Source of the DNA: Rhodanobacter glycinis
GTDB taxonomy: Bacteria; Pseudomonadota; Gammaproteobacteria; Xanthomonadales; Rhodanobacteraceae
Assembly: GCF_006438785.1 (NCBI RefSeq)
Contig: NZ_RCZB01000005.1
Location: 186,001 to 250,000 of the forward strand
DNA: 64,000 nucleotides
Direction of reading: 5' to 3'
The translations under genes were made by a program, and so were the position numbers. Under the pieces are notes generated by a model. That model ran no database searches, was not told where the DNA came from, and worked only from the letters and a program-made list of their open reading frames with translations. Each line of letters begins with the position of its first letter. The stretch's first letter is position 1. Shown piece after piece: positions 20,004-28,993 of the stretch.

Positions 20004-21017
20004 ATGAGCGACCTGCTTTCCCAGGACGAGATCGATGCACTGCTCGATGGCGTCACCGCCGGCTCGGTAAGCACCGGCAACGACGCGCCGCCGACCGATG
20101 CGGTGATCTCCTACGATTTCACCCAGCAGGACCGCATCGTGCGCGGTCGGTTGCCCACGCTGGAAATGGTCAACGACCGGTTTGCGCGGTTCTTCCGCAC
20201 GGCCATCTTCAGCGTGCTGCGCAAGACCTGCGAGGTCTCGGTGCTTGGCGTGAAGATGGTCAAGTTTGCCGAGTACGTGCATGGGCTGGCGGTGCCGAGC
20301 AACCTGAACCTGGTACGCATCAAGCCGCTGCGCGGCACTGCACTGGTGCTGTTCGAACCGCGCCTGGTGTTCACCGTGATCGACAATTTCTTCGGCGGCG
20401 ATGGTCGTTTCCATGCGCGCATCGAAGGTCGCGATTTCACCGCCACCGAGAACCGCGTGATCCAGATCATGCTGGACGCACTGTTCGGCGCGATGTCCGA
20501 GGCGTGGGCACCGGTGCTGGATCTGCAGTTCGAATATCTGAGTTCGGAAATCAACCCGCAGTTCGCCAACATCGTCAGCCCGACCGAGACGGTGGTGGTG
20601 TCGCGCTTTCACGTCGAACTCGACGGCGGTGGCGGCGACATCAACCTGACCCTGCCCTACGCGATGGTCGAACCGATCCGCAACCTGCTCGACGCCGGCG
20701 TGCAGAGCGATCGCGTCGATCGCGACGACCGCTGGGCCGAGATGCTGCACGAAGAAGTGCTCGACGCGGAGGTGGGCCTGAGTTCACTGCTGCTGGAAGC
20801 GCAACTGAGTCTCGGCGAGTTTCTGCATCTGCGGCCGGGTGATGTGATCCCGGTGCAGTTGCCCGAACTGGCCACCGTCTATGCCGAGGATGTGCCGGTA
20901 TTTCGCGGCCGCTACGGTCAGTCCAACGGCCGCAACGCCGTCCGTTTTCATGTCCAGGCTGGCCGGCGCGAAAGGCGCACGGCCGGCGATCATTCCAGAG
21001 AGAAGACCCCCGCATGA
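20004..21017 (+). CDS. fliM: FliM, switch protein that binds CheY-P
   Basis: FliM (337 aa) forms the C-ring wall. The first residues, LLSQDEIDALLDGV, are the EIDALL peptide that binds phosphorylated CheY. The middle CheC-like domain has GLAVPSNLNLVRIKPLRGTA and the C-terminus carries the SpoA/FliN-like domain (LHLRPGDVIPVQLP). It follows fliL by 16 bp and overlaps fliN by 4 bp. A pair of similar helices occurs in the first CheA of this window. Confidence 0.98.
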   Translation: MSDLLSQDEIDALLDGVTAGSVSTGNDAPPTDAVISYDFTQQDRIVRGRLPTLEMVNDRFARFFRTAIFSVLRKTCEVSVLGVKMVKFAEYVHGLAVPSNLNLVRIKPLRGTALVLFEPRLVFTVIDNFFGGDGRFHARIEGRDFTATENRVIQIMLDALFGAMSEAWAPVLDLQFEYLSSEINPQFANIVSPTETVVVSRFHVELDGGGGDINLTLPYAMVEPIRNLLDAGVQSDRVDRDDRWAEMLHEEVLDAEVGLSSLLLEAQLSLGEFLHLRPGDVIPVQLPELATVYAEDVPVFRGRYGQSNGRNAVRFHVQAGRRERRTAGDHSREKTPA

Positions 21018-21361
21018 GCCAGTCCACTGATGGTGCCTTCGCCGACGCCGGCGAGCGTGTTCAATTCGACCCGTTGCAGGGCGCCGCCGGCGACAGCGGC
21101 GACGTCAACCTCGACATGATCCTCGATGTGCCGGTGACCCTGGCGATGGAAGTCGGGCGCACCCGCATCAGCATCCGCAACCTGCTGCAACTGAACCAGG
21201 GCTCGGTAGTGGAGCTGGACCGCGCCGCCGGCGAGCCGCTGGACGTGTTCGTCAATGGCACCCTGGTCGCGCATGGCGAGGTGGTGGTGATCAACGAGAA
21301 GTTCGGCATCCGCCTGACTGACGTGATCAGCCCGGCCGAACGCGTGCGCAAGCTGCGCTGA
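21014..21361 (+). CDS. fliN: FliN, C-ring switch protein
   Basis: A 115-aa FliN. It has the SpoA domain core (LDVPVTLAMEVGRTRISIRN, LNQGSVVELDRAAGEPLDVF) and the end VINEKFGIRLTDVISPAERV that is near-identical across the family. FliN forms the bottom of the C ring and docks FliH. It overlaps fliM by 4 bp and shares one base with fliO. Confidence 0.98.
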   Translation: MSQSTDGAFADAGERVQFDPLQGAAGDSGDVNLDMILDVPVTLAMEVGRTRISIRNLLQLNQGSVVELDRAAGEPLDVFVNGTLVAHGEVVVINEKFGIRLTDVISPAERVRKLR

Positions 21362-21747
21362 TGAGCACGTTTGCCCTCATGCTCGCCGCGGCACCGGCGG
21401 CCGCGCCGGAGTTCAATGCCGCCGGTGAACTGGTGCGCGTCGTGCTGAGCCTGCTCGGCATCATCGGCCTGATCCTGGCTGCCGGCTGGCTGACTCGCCG
21501 CATGCAGCGCCGTCACGGCGTGGCCGGGCGGCGCATCCGCTGCGTGGAATCGTTTGCGGTGGGTGCGCGCGACCGGCTGCTGTTGCTGGATGCCGACGGC
21601 AAGCGCCTGCTGATCGGCATGGGACCGGGTGGCATGCGCACGCTGCATGTTTACGACGGCACCCAGGCCGCGCCGGTGGAACAGCCGGCCGCCGCGCCGG
21701 TACCGGCGTTCGGCGACCTGCTGGCACGCTGGAAGCGCGGCGCATGA
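21361..21747 (+). CDS. fliO: FliO, export gate assembly protein
   Basis: A 128-aa protein with one membrane span (about 30-46, [17 protein letters not shown]) and a small cytoplasmic beta domain ([39 protein letters not shown]), the FliO pattern. It stabilises FliP while the gate is built. The ATG overlaps the fliN stop (TGATG) and its end overlaps fliP. Confidence 0.93.
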   Translation: MSTFALMLAAAPAAAPEFNAAGELVRVVLSLLGIIGLILAAGWLTRRMQRRHGVAGRRIRCVESFAVGARDRLLLLDADGKRLLIGMGPGGMRTLHVYDGTQAAPVEQPAAAPVPAFGDLLARWKRGA

Positions 21748-22493
21748 GGACGTGGCGCTGGATCATCGCCGCCCTGTTGCTGGCGCTGCCGCTGGCGGTG
21801 CTGGCGGCACCGCCGCCCGGCATCCCGCTGGTGAACGTGCAGAGCGTGCCCGGTGGTGGCCAGAACTGGACGATGTCGCTGCAGGTGCTGGCGCTGATGA
21901 CGGCGCTGACGCTGCTGCCGGCGATCGCGCTGATGATGACTTCGTTCACCCGCATCATCATCGTGCTCGGCTTTCTGCGCCAGGCGCTGGGCACGCAGTC
22001 GACGCCGCCGAACCAGGTGCTGCTGGGGCTGGCGTTGTTCCTCACCCTGTTCGTGATGTCGCCGGTGCTTACGCGTTCCTACGACGACGGCGTGAAACCA
22101 TATATGGACGGCCAGATCACCGCCGAGCAGGCGCTGCCGGCGGCGTCGGCACCGTTCAAGCGCTTCATGCTCGATCAGACCCGCGAGGCCGACCTGCAGT
22201 TGTTCACCCGGCTCGCGAAGGAAAAGCCGTACGCCAGCAAGGCCGACGTGCCTTTCAAGGTGGCGATGCCGGCGTTTCTCACCAGCGAGTTGAAGACCGC
22301 GTTCCAGATGGGCTTCCTGCTGTTCATCCCGTTCCTGATCATCGATCTGGTGGTGGCCAGCGTGCTGATGTCGATGGGCATGATGATGGTTTCGCCGATG
22401 ATCATCTCGCTGCCGTTCAAGATCATGCTGTTCGTGCTGGTCGATGGGTGGACATTGTTGCTGGGGACGTTGGCGGGGAGTTTTTACACGTGA
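21744..22493 (+). CDS. fliP: FliP, export gate protein
   Basis: A 249-aa FliP with an N-terminal signal peptide (to about residue 22) and four membrane spans. Landmarks are [20 protein letters not shown] with [20 protein letters not shown], and the end [20 protein letters not shown]. FliP and FliR form the core of the type III export pore. The gene is intact although a 784-bp repeat region, instead of fliQ, follows it. Confidence 0.98.
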   Translation: MRTWRWIIAALLLALPLAVLAAPPPGIPLVNVQSVPGGGQNWTMSLQVLALMTALTLLPAIALMMTSFTRIIIVLGFLRQALGTQSTPPNQVLLGLALFLTLFVMSPVLTRSYDDGVKPYMDGQITAEQALPAASAPFKRFMLDQTREADLQLFTRLAKEKPYASKADVPFKVAMPAFLTSELKTAFQMGFLLFIPFLIIDLVVASVLMSMGMMMVSPMIISLPFKIMLFVLVDGWTLLLGTLAGSFYT

Positions 22494-23277
22494 CCGCGCA
22501 GCGGCTGACCGAGGCCTTCTTAGGAGCCCGCTTGCGGGCGATGGTCTGGTTGCCTTCTATTGAGAGCGAAGAGCTTTCGTCTGCCTTTGGCAGCCGAGTC
22601 ACGTTCTCTTTGCGTGGCCAAAGAGAAAGTAACCAAAGAGAAAGGCCACCCCGCTTGGCGCTTGCCGGGCATCCTGCCCGGCAAGTCCGTGAGTCGGGGC
22701 CGGGCTTTTCGACAGGGCATCCTGCCCTGGCGAAAAGGAATCGACATCCCTGTCGATTCCCGCTACGCGGCCTGTCGACCCCGCCTCACCGCCGCACAGG
22801 GGCCCCGGTAGAGCAGCGGGCCTTCCTGGCCCGCACTCAGTGGAAGGCTGAAAAGCTCAGGAGCAACAGCAACAACAACAGCAGCGACAAAAACAGCAAC
22901 AAAACCAGCAACAAAACCAGCAACAGCTACGAAGCACGGTTCTGCTCCTGTTTTGCTGTTGATCTGGCTCTTCTGAAGAGTGCGCGCCGGGAGCGCGCCG
23001 CTCTACCCGGGGCCCCTATGGCGCGGCGGGTGAGCGTAGGAAAGCCCGCAGGGTGGCCGGCAAGGATGCCGGCCAGTTTTTCGCCAGCACAGGATGTGCT
23101 GTCGAAAAACCCCGTAGCTCGCCCGCGCACCCGGAGGGCAGGATGCCCGCAGGGCGCGCCATCGGGGTGGCCTCTCTTTTGGTTACTTTTCTCTGGCCAC
23201 CCAGAGAAAAGTGACTCGCCCTCCGAAGGAGGACGAAAGCTCTTCGCTCTGAAGCTCCCAGTCGCAGGACCAATCCC
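22494..23277. repeat. 784-bp inverted-repeat element between fliP and fliQ
   Basis: This gap splits an operon whose genes normally touch. It begins with a REP-like half element (22521-22543). Then come two long arms in opposite orientation: left from 22563 and right to 23250, with perfect 19-bp ends (22563-22581 against 23232-23250). Both arms share a block around GTAACCAAA (left near 22628, complement near 23190) and a GTAGAGC block near the centre. Each arm carries three hairpins built on a TCC (left) or GGA (right) loop, for example 22661-22685 and 23085-23101. The centre (22858-22930) is a CAA/CAG-rich stretch. Open frames crossing it lack protein-like character. It resembles dispersed Xanthomonadales repeats; I cannot name the family. 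Confidence 0.85.
22521..22543 (+). repeat. REP-like half element
   Basis: TAGGAGC followed by a GCCCGC/GCGGGC hairpin (22526-22539) and GAT, the same build as the REP pair at 63104-63172. It lies 27 bp after the fliP stop. Confidence 0.6.
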
Positions 23278-23547
23278 ATGACCCCCGAATCCATCATGGA
23301 AATCGGCCAGCACGCGCTGTACGTGGCGATGCTGGTGGCTGCGCCGCTGCTGCTGACCGCGCTGGCCGTCGGCCTGCTGGTGGGCGTGATCCAGGCGGCC
23401 ACGCAGATCAACGAGATGACCCTGAGCTTCATCCCGAAACTGATCGCGATGGCGCTGGTGGCGTTGATCACCGGGCCGTGGATGTTGCGGCTGCTGGTGC
23501 AGTACACCACTCAGTTGATCGAGAGCCTGCCCGGTGCGGTCAGATGA
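23278..23547 (+). CDS. fliQ: FliQ, export gate protein
   Basis: An 89-aa FliQ with two membrane spans. It starts MTPESIMEIGQHALYVAMLV and contains LLVGVIQAATQINEMTLSF, the conserved hairpin loop of the family. Four copies wrap the FliP/FliR core. An AGGA site sits 9-10 nt before the ATG, outside the repeat arms, so the insertion has left translation intact. It overlaps fliR by 4 bp. Confidence 0.97.
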   Translation: MTPESIMEIGQHALYVAMLVAAPLLLTALAVGLLVGVIQAATQINEMTLSFIPKLIAMALVALITGPWMLRLLVQYTTQLIESLPGAVR

Positions 23548-24314
23548 CAGCGCTGGATCTGGCGCAGTTGCCGATGTGGCTGGGCAGCCTGTTCTGGGCG
23601 ATGGGTCGGGTGACCGGCTTGTGCCTGGTGGCACCGGTGTTCAGCGCCACGGTGATCTCGGTGCGCATCCGCATTGGCCTGGTGGTGGTGCTGACCCTGG
23701 TGCTAGCACCGCTGGCGCCGGCGACGATCGACCCGTTGAGCGGTGACGGCGTGGCGACCATGGCGGGGCAGGTGCTGGTCGGTGCCGCGGTGGGGTTCGT
23801 GTTGAAGCTGGTGTTCGAGGCGGTGTCCTTTGGCGGCGAGCTGGTGGCGCAGAGCATGAGCCTTGGCTTTGCCGAAGTGGTCAACCCGCAGGCCGGCGGC
23901 AGCTCGACCGTGCTGAGCCAGTTCTACTTGCTGCTGGTGACGCTGCTGTTCATCGCGATGGACGGCCATTTGCGTCTGATCGCGCTGCTCGCTGACAGTT
24001 TCCACAGCCTGCCGCCGGGCATGCCGGCGATCAATGCAAACGCGCTGCATGCCGTGGTCGGTTTCGGCGGGGAGCTGTTCTCCGGCGCGGTACGGGTCGC
24101 GCTGCCGGCGATGACGTCGTTGCTGGTGGTGAACATCGGCTTTGCCGCGATCAGCCGTGCGGCACCGTCGATGAATCTTTTTGCCGTCGGTTTTCCGATC
24201 ACCGTCTCGTTGGGCTTCATCGCACTTTGGCTGGCGCTGCGCAGCCTTCCGGGCGCGTTCGAGGCACTGCAGAATGACGCCTGGTCGATGATGCGCAACC
24301 TGCTGGGGAGCTGA
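23544..24314 (+). CDS. fliR: FliR, export gate protein
   Basis: A 256-aa protein with about six membrane spans. MTALDLAQLPMWLGSLFWAM begins it; the start at 23544 overlaps the fliQ stop (ATGA) and is preferred to the upstream in-frame codon. FliR motifs include FGGELVAQSMSLGFAEVVNP and the C-terminal NLFAVGFPITVSLGFI. One FliR completes the export pore with five FliP. flhB starts 6 bp later. Confidence 0.97.
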   Translation: MTALDLAQLPMWLGSLFWAMGRVTGLCLVAPVFSATVISVRIRIGLVVVLTLVLAPLAPATIDPLSGDGVATMAGQVLVGAAVGFVLKLVFEAVSFGGELVAQSMSLGFAEVVNPQAGGSSTVLSQFYLLLVTLLFIAMDGHLRLIALLADSFHSLPPGMPAINANALHAVVGFGGELFSGAVRVALPAMTSLLVVNIGFAAISRAAPSMNLFAVGFPITVSLGFIALWLALRSLPGAFEALQNDAWSMMRNLLGS

Positions 24315-24319
24315 CGCCG

Positions 24320-25456
24320 ATGTCGGACGACAGCGACCAGGAAAAAACCGAAGAACCTACCGAAAAAAAGCTGCGCGAATCGCGCGAGAAGGGCGAGGTT
24401 CCGCGCTCGCGCGACCTGTCTGGTGCGATCGTGGTGCTGGCCGGCGTGGCGGCGCTGATGAACAGCGGCGAGAGCGCTTTCCTGCATGCCCGGCGCATCT
24501 TTGCGCTGGGCCTTGGTTATTCGCGCGAGGCGCTGTTCTCCGACGCCTTGCCTGGCCGCACCTTGCATGCGGCGATGAGCGAGGCACTGAGTCTGTTCGC
24601 ACCGGTGGCGGTGGCCACCATGCTGGCCACGCTGGCCGCACCGCTGTTGCTGGGCGGGCTGAATTTCAGCGCGCAGGCATTACAGCCGAAGTTCGAGCGG
24701 CTCGATCCGATCAAGGGACTGGGCCGGATCTTCGCGCTGCGCGGCCTGGTCGAACTGGGCAAGGCGCTGCTGAAGTTGCTGTTCATCGGTGCGGTGCTGG
24801 GCATGCTGCTGCACCACTGGCAGGACGAACTGCAGGCCACCGGCCGTGGCTCGGTGGTGGCAGGCATCGCGCAGTCGATCGGCCTGCTTGGCCGTGCGGC
24901 GTTGTGGTTCGGTTCGATGCTGGCACTGATCGGCGGTATCGATGCCCTCTACCAGAAATTCGATCATGCCAAGAACCTGCGCATGGCCAAGCAGGAAATC
25001 AAGGACGAGATGAAGGAGAGCGAGGGCAACCCCGAGATGAAGGGACGCATCCGCCAGGTGCAGCAGGCGCAGGCGCGCCGCCGCATGATGGAGGAACTGC
25101 CCAAGGCCGACGTGGTGGTGGTCAACCCCACCCACTTCGCCGTGGCGCTGCGTTATGACGACGGCCGCATGGGTGCGCCACGCGTGATCGCCAAGGGCGT
25201 CGACGTGCTGGCCCAGCAGATTCGCCTGGTGGCAGGCAGTCATCGCATCCCGATGGTCGAGTCGCCGCCGTTGGCACGCGCCTTGTATGCAACCACTGAA
25301 CTGGGTCGCGAAATCCCCGCCGCGCTGTATGTGGCGGTGGCCCAGGTCCTGGCCTACGTCTACCAGCTGAAGCAAGCCGCGGCGCAGGGCGAGACACCAC
25401 CGGCAGCGCCAACCCCTGAGGTCGATCCCGACCTGATGGGGCCTTACCGCGAATAA
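24320..25456 (+). CDS. flhB: FlhB, export gate and substrate-specificity switch
   Basis: A 378-aa FlhB. The N-terminus is highly charged (DQEKTEEPTEKKLRESREKG), four membrane spans follow, and the self-cleaving NPTH motif is at residues 269-272 within VVVNPTHFAVALRYDDG. The cytoplasmic C-domain then has the usual GVDVLAQQIRLVA block and an Ala/Pro-rich tail. Cleavage at N-P together with FliK switches export from hook to filament subunits. A stand-alone homologue of the last part of this domain lies at 36378-36632. Confidence 0.98.
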   Translation: MSDDSDQEKTEEPTEKKLRESREKGEVPRSRDLSGAIVVLAGVAALMNSGESAFLHARRIFALGLGYSREALFSDALPGRTLHAAMSEALSLFAPVAVATMLATLAAPLLLGGLNFSAQALQPKFERLDPIKGLGRIFALRGLVELGKALLKLLFIGAVLGMLLHHWQDELQATGRGSVVAGIAQSIGLLGRAALWFGSMLALIGGIDALYQKFDHAKNLRMAKQEIKDEMKESEGNPEMKGRIRQVQQAQARRRMMEELPKADVVVVNPTHFAVALRYDDGRMGAPRVIAKGVDVLAQQIRLVAGSHRIPMVESPPLARALYATTELGREIPAALYVAVAQVLAYVYQLKQAAAQGETPPAAPTPEVDPDLMGPYRE

Positions 25457-25471
25457 CGACGAGTCAAATCC

Positions 25472-27565
25472 ATGACGGGTGCAGACGTACTAGGCAATTT
25501 CAAGCACCTGGCGCGACGTGGTGTTGGCGCTCCGGTGATGCTGCTGGTGATGCTGGCGATGCTGATGTTGCCGCTGCCGCCGTTCCTGCTCGACATGCTG
25601 TTCAGCTTCAACATCGCGCTGTCGCTGGTGATCCTGCTGGCGGTGGTCTACGTGATGCGCCCGCTGGAGTTCGCCGCGTTCCCCACCGTGGTGCTGATGG
25701 CCACCCTGCTGCGGCTGGCGCTGAACATCGCCTCCACCCGCGTGGTGCTGTTGCACGGGCACGACGGCCCCGGTGCCGCCGGCAAGGTGATCGAGGCGTT
25801 CGGCGAGTTCGTCATCGGCGGCAATTTTGCGGTCGGCCTGGTGGTGTTCGCGATCATCACCATTATCAACTTCGTGGTGATCACCAAGGGCGCCACGCGC
25901 GTGTCCGAGGTGACCGCACGGTTCACCCTCGATGCGATGCCCGGCAAGCAGATGGCGATCGACGCCGATCTCAACGCCGGCCTGCTGACCCAGGAGCAGG
26001 CGCGCGAGCGGCGCCAGGAAGTGCGCGAGGAGGCGGACTTCTACGGCTCGATGGACGGCGCCTCGAAATTCGTGCGCGGCGACGCCACCGCCGGCATCCT
26101 GATCCTGATCATCAACATCGTCGGCGGCTTCTTTGTCGGTGTGTTCCAGCATGGCCTCTCGGCGGGCGAATCGGCCAAGACCTACACCCTGCTGACCATC
26201 GGCGACGGCCTGGTCGCGCAAGTGCCGGCGCTGATGCTGTCGGTGGCGGCGGCGATCATTGTCACCCGCGTGTCGAAATCGCAGGACATGGGCAAGCAGG
26301 TGATCGGCCAGGTGTTCGGCCAGCCGCGCGCGCTCGGCGTGGCGGCGGTGGTGCTGATCGTGATGGGCGTGATCCCGGGCATGCCGAACGTGGCGTTCCT
26401 GCTGCTCGGCGCGGCCTGCGCCGGCGCGGCATGGATGCTGCTCAAGCGCGAGCGCGATACCCGCACCAAGCTGGCCGAGTCGATTGCCGAGGCACCCGCG
26501 CCCACCACGCCGACCGAGCGGCTGGAGCTGGGCTGGGAGGATGTCGCCAGCGTCGATCCACTGGGACTGGAAGTGGGCTACCGGCTAATTCCGCTGGTCG
26601 ACGTGCATCAGGGCGGCGAGCTGATGGGGCGGATCAAGTCGGTGCGCCGCAAGCTGTCGCAGGAGCTCGGCTTTCTGGTGCCGGCGGTGCATATCCGCGA
26701 CAACCTGGACCTCGGCCCGAACACCTACCGGATCACCCTGATGGGCGTGCCGATGGGCGAGGCCGACGTGCACAACGAGCGCCTGATGGCGATCAATCCG
26801 GGCCAGGTGCACGGCACCTTGCAGGGCATCGCCACGCAGGACCCGGCGTTCGGTCTGGAAGCGGTGTGGATCGAGGTGGGCCAGCGCGAGCTGGCGCAGA
26901 GTTATGGCTACACCGTAGTCGATCCGGCCACGGTGATCGCCACCCATCTGTCGCACATCCTGCAGGGTCACGCGCACGAGCTGCTCAGCCACCAGGACGT
27001 GCAGCAGCTGCTGGACCGGCTTACCGCCACGGCGCCGAAGCTGGTCGAGGACCTGGTGCCCAAGCGGCTGTCGCTGGGCGTGGTGGTCAAGGTGCTGCAG
27101 AACCTGCTGGCCGAGCGCGTGCCGATCCGCAACATGCGCAGCATCGTCGAATCCTTGGCGGAGCACGCCGGGCAGAGTCAGGATCCCGGCGTTCTGACCG
27201 CCGCCGTGCGTGTGGCGCTGGGCCGGCAGATCCTGCAGGAGATCACCGGACTGGGCACCGAAGTGCCGGTGATCACGCTGGCGCCGGAGCTCGAACAGAT
27301 CCTGCTCGGCTCGCTCGCCAGCGGCGGCGGAGTGGCTGGCGCCGCGGTGGAACCGGGCCTGGCCGACCGCCTGCAACAGAGCGTGGCCGAAGCAGCGCGA
27401 CGGCAGGAATTGAGTGGGGAACCCGCGGTCTTGCTGGTCGCGCCGCTGTTGCGGCCATGGCTCGCGCGGTTCACTCGTCACGTGGCACAGAACCTGCACG
27501 TACTCGCTTACAACGAAGTGCCCGACAACCGCCGCGTGCGTTTGGTACAGGCGCTGGGGCGATGA
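25472..27565 (+). CDS. flhA: FlhA, export gate protein
   Basis: A 697-aa FlhA, the normal length. The first 330 residues hold about eight membrane spans, with the family signatures FAAFPTVVLMATLLRLALNI and the FHIPEP-type cytoplasmic loop (FTLDAMPGKQMAIDADLNAG). The large C-terminal domain (VDPLGLEVGYRLIPLVD onward) docks chaperone-substrate complexes. It uses the proton gradient for export. 15 bp separate it from flhB; flhF follows after a repeat-bearing 151-bp gap. Confidence 0.98.
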   Translation: MTGADVLGNFKHLARRGVGAPVMLLVMLAMLMLPLPPFLLDMLFSFNIALSLVILLAVVYVMRPLEFAAFPTVVLMATLLRLALNIASTRVVLLHGHDGPGAAGKVIEAFGEFVIGGNFAVGLVVFAIITIINFVVITKGATRVSEVTARFTLDAMPGKQMAIDADLNAGLLTQEQARERRQEVREEADFYGSMDGASKFVRGDATAGILILIINIVGGFFVGVFQHGLSAGESAKTYTLLTIGDGLVAQVPALMLSVAAAIIVTRVSKSQDMGKQVIGQVFGQPRALGVAAVVLIVMGVIPGMPNVAFLLLGAACAGAAWMLLKRERDTRTKLAESIAEAPAPTTPTERLELGWEDVASVDPLGLEVGYRLIPLVDVHQGGELMGRIKSVRRKLSQELGFLVPAVHIRDNLDLGPNTYRITLMGVPMGEADVHNERLMAINPGQVHGTLQGIATQDPAFGLEAVWIEVGQRELAQSYGYTVVDPATVIATHLSHILQGHAHELLSHQDVQQLLDRLTATAPKLVEDLVPKRLSLGVVVKVLQNLLAERVPIRNMRSIVESLAEHAGQSQDPGVLTAAVRVALGRQILQEITGLGTEVPVITLAPELEQILLGSLASGGGVAGAAVEPGLADRLQQSVAEAARRQELSGEPAVLLVAPLLRPWLARFTRHVAQNLHVLAYNEVPDNRRVRLVQALGR

Positions 27566-27657
27566 ACAGGATGGATGAGATGGCGATGGTCAGGCAGCAA
27601 CGTGCAACCGGAACTCCTGCTCGGCGGCTTTCCCGCCGCACCCGCGTCGCGATCCGC

Positions 27658-27716
27658 GTGAGCAATCCGGTGTGGAGCAATCTGGCGTGGAGCAATTTGG
27701 CGTGGAGCAACCCGAC
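27658..27716 (+). repeat. 15-bp tandem repeat with repeated GTG and GGAG before flhF
   Basis: Three 15-bp copies with core GTGGAGCAA (27672-27686, 27687-27701, 27702-27716) and a shorter degenerate copy (27658-27671) end exactly at the flhF ATG. Each full copy begins with a GTG in the flhF frame and carries GGAG; the last GGAG (27704-27707) is 9 nt before the ATG. Confidence 0.9.
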
Positions 27717-28979
27717 ATGAAGATCAAACGATTCGTGGCCGCCGACATGCGTCAGGCGATGCGCGAAGTACGCGAGGAGCAGGGACCCGAAGCGGTGATC
27801 CTGTCCACCCGGCGCATGGAGGACGGCATCGAGGTCATCGCCGCCATCGACTATGACGAAGCACTGATGCGCGAGGCGTCCCGCCACGGTGCACCGGCCG
27901 CGGAGACGCTGCCGGTCGACAAAGACGACGTGGCGCCGCCGAAGCTTCACGTCGCGGCAGCCGAACCCATCGTGCGCACGCCGCGCAGGTCAGCCGCGCC
28001 CGTCGCGGTGGCGGTCGAACCGCCGGGCATGCGGCCGCTGATGGAGCAGGCTGCACAAGACACCGCACAGCTGCGCAGCGAACTGGGCAGCATGCGCGAG
28101 ATGCTGGAGATGCAGCTGTCGAGCCTGGCCTGGAATGACCTGGAGCGCCGCCAGCCGTTGCGTGCGCGCGTGCTTCGCGAGATGACCCGCCTGGGCATCG
28201 AGGCGGATGTGGCGCGCGCGCTGGTGGACGAACTGCCCGACCAGATCAACGCCGAGCAGGCACGTTACCTGCCGCTGGGCATGCTCAGCCGCCATCTGGC
28301 GGTAAGCGGGCGCGGCTTGTCCGGCGACGATCGCGGCGTCACCGCGCTGGTGGGTCCCACCGGCGTGGGCAAGACCACCACCATCGCCAAGCTGGCGGCG
28401 CGCGCGGTGATGCGTCACGGCGCCGACCAGGTGGCGCTGGTGAGCACCGATCATTACCGCATCGGCGCCGCCGCCCAGCTGGAACATTACGGACGCCTGC
28501 TCGGCGTGCGCGTCTATCCGGCCTACGACGCGGAAAGCCTGCGCAAGGTGCTGGAGATGCTGCGCAGCCGTCACACCGTGCTGATCGACACCGCCGGCGT
28601 GGCGGGCAGCGATCCGCGACTGAACCAGCAACTGGAAATTCTGGCCGACGCCAGCGACCTGCGCGCCTGCCTGGTGCTGGCGGCCAATGCGCAATCGCAA
28701 TCGCTGGACGATGCGGTGCGCGCCTATCTGCCGCTGAAACCGCATGCCTGCATCCTGACCAAGCTCGACGAGGCGCCGAACCTCGGTGGCGCGCTATCGG
28801 TGCTGATCCGTCACCGGTTGCCACTTGACTACACCACCGACGGCCAGCGCGTGCCCGAGGACATCGCCACGGCGGATGCGCGCGTGCTGGTTTGCCGCGC
28901 CGCGCAGTCGCTGAAGAGCCATGTGCCCGACGATGGGCTGATGGCCGAACGCTTCGGCCTTGCCGTGGCCAGCGCATGA
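27717..28979 (+). CDS. flhF: FlhF, SRP-type GTPase placing the flagellum
   Basis: A 420-aa FlhF starting MKIKRFVAADMRQAMREVRE. The B domain is Ala/Pro-rich; the NG GTPase domain has the P-loop VGPTGVGKTTT at 212-222, STDHYRIGAAAQLE, DTAGVAG and TKLDEA. FlhF marks the pole where the flagellum is built. The ATG at 27717 has a GGAG 9 nt upstream, but three in-frame GTGs in a tandem repeat could add 5, 10 or 15 residues. Its stop overlaps an alternative fleN start. Confidence 0.96.
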   Translation: MKIKRFVAADMRQAMREVREEQGPEAVILSTRRMEDGIEVIAAIDYDEALMREASRHGAPAAETLPVDKDDVAPPKLHVAAAEPIVRTPRRSAAPVAVAVEPPGMRPLMEQAAQDTAQLRSELGSMREMLEMQLSSLAWNDLERRQPLRARVLREMTRLGIEADVARALVDELPDQINAEQARYLPLGMLSRHLAVSGRGLSGDDRGVTALVGPTGVGKTTTIAKLAARAVMRHGADQVALVSTDHYRIGAAAQLEHYGRLLGVRVYPAYDAESLRKVLEMLRSRHTVLIDTAGVAGSDPRLNQQLEILADASDLRACLVLAANAQSQSLDDAVRAYLPLKPHACILTKLDEAPNLGGALSVLIRHRLPLDYTTDGQRVPEDIATADARVLVCRAAQSLKSHVPDDGLMAERFGLAVASA

Positions 28980-28993
28980 GCGGAGTACTTGCA

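Noticed and set aside
21629..23281. Open frame of 550 codons running from fliO through fliP into the repeat element
   Set aside because: Crosses known genes in another frame and then repeat DNA; Arg/Ala-rich and low complexity.
25272..25287. Sigma-54-like box TGGCACG-N4-TTGTA in the 3' part of flhB, upstream of flhA
   Set aside because: The invariant GC of the -12 element is GT, and it lies inside coding sequence 185 bp before flhA.
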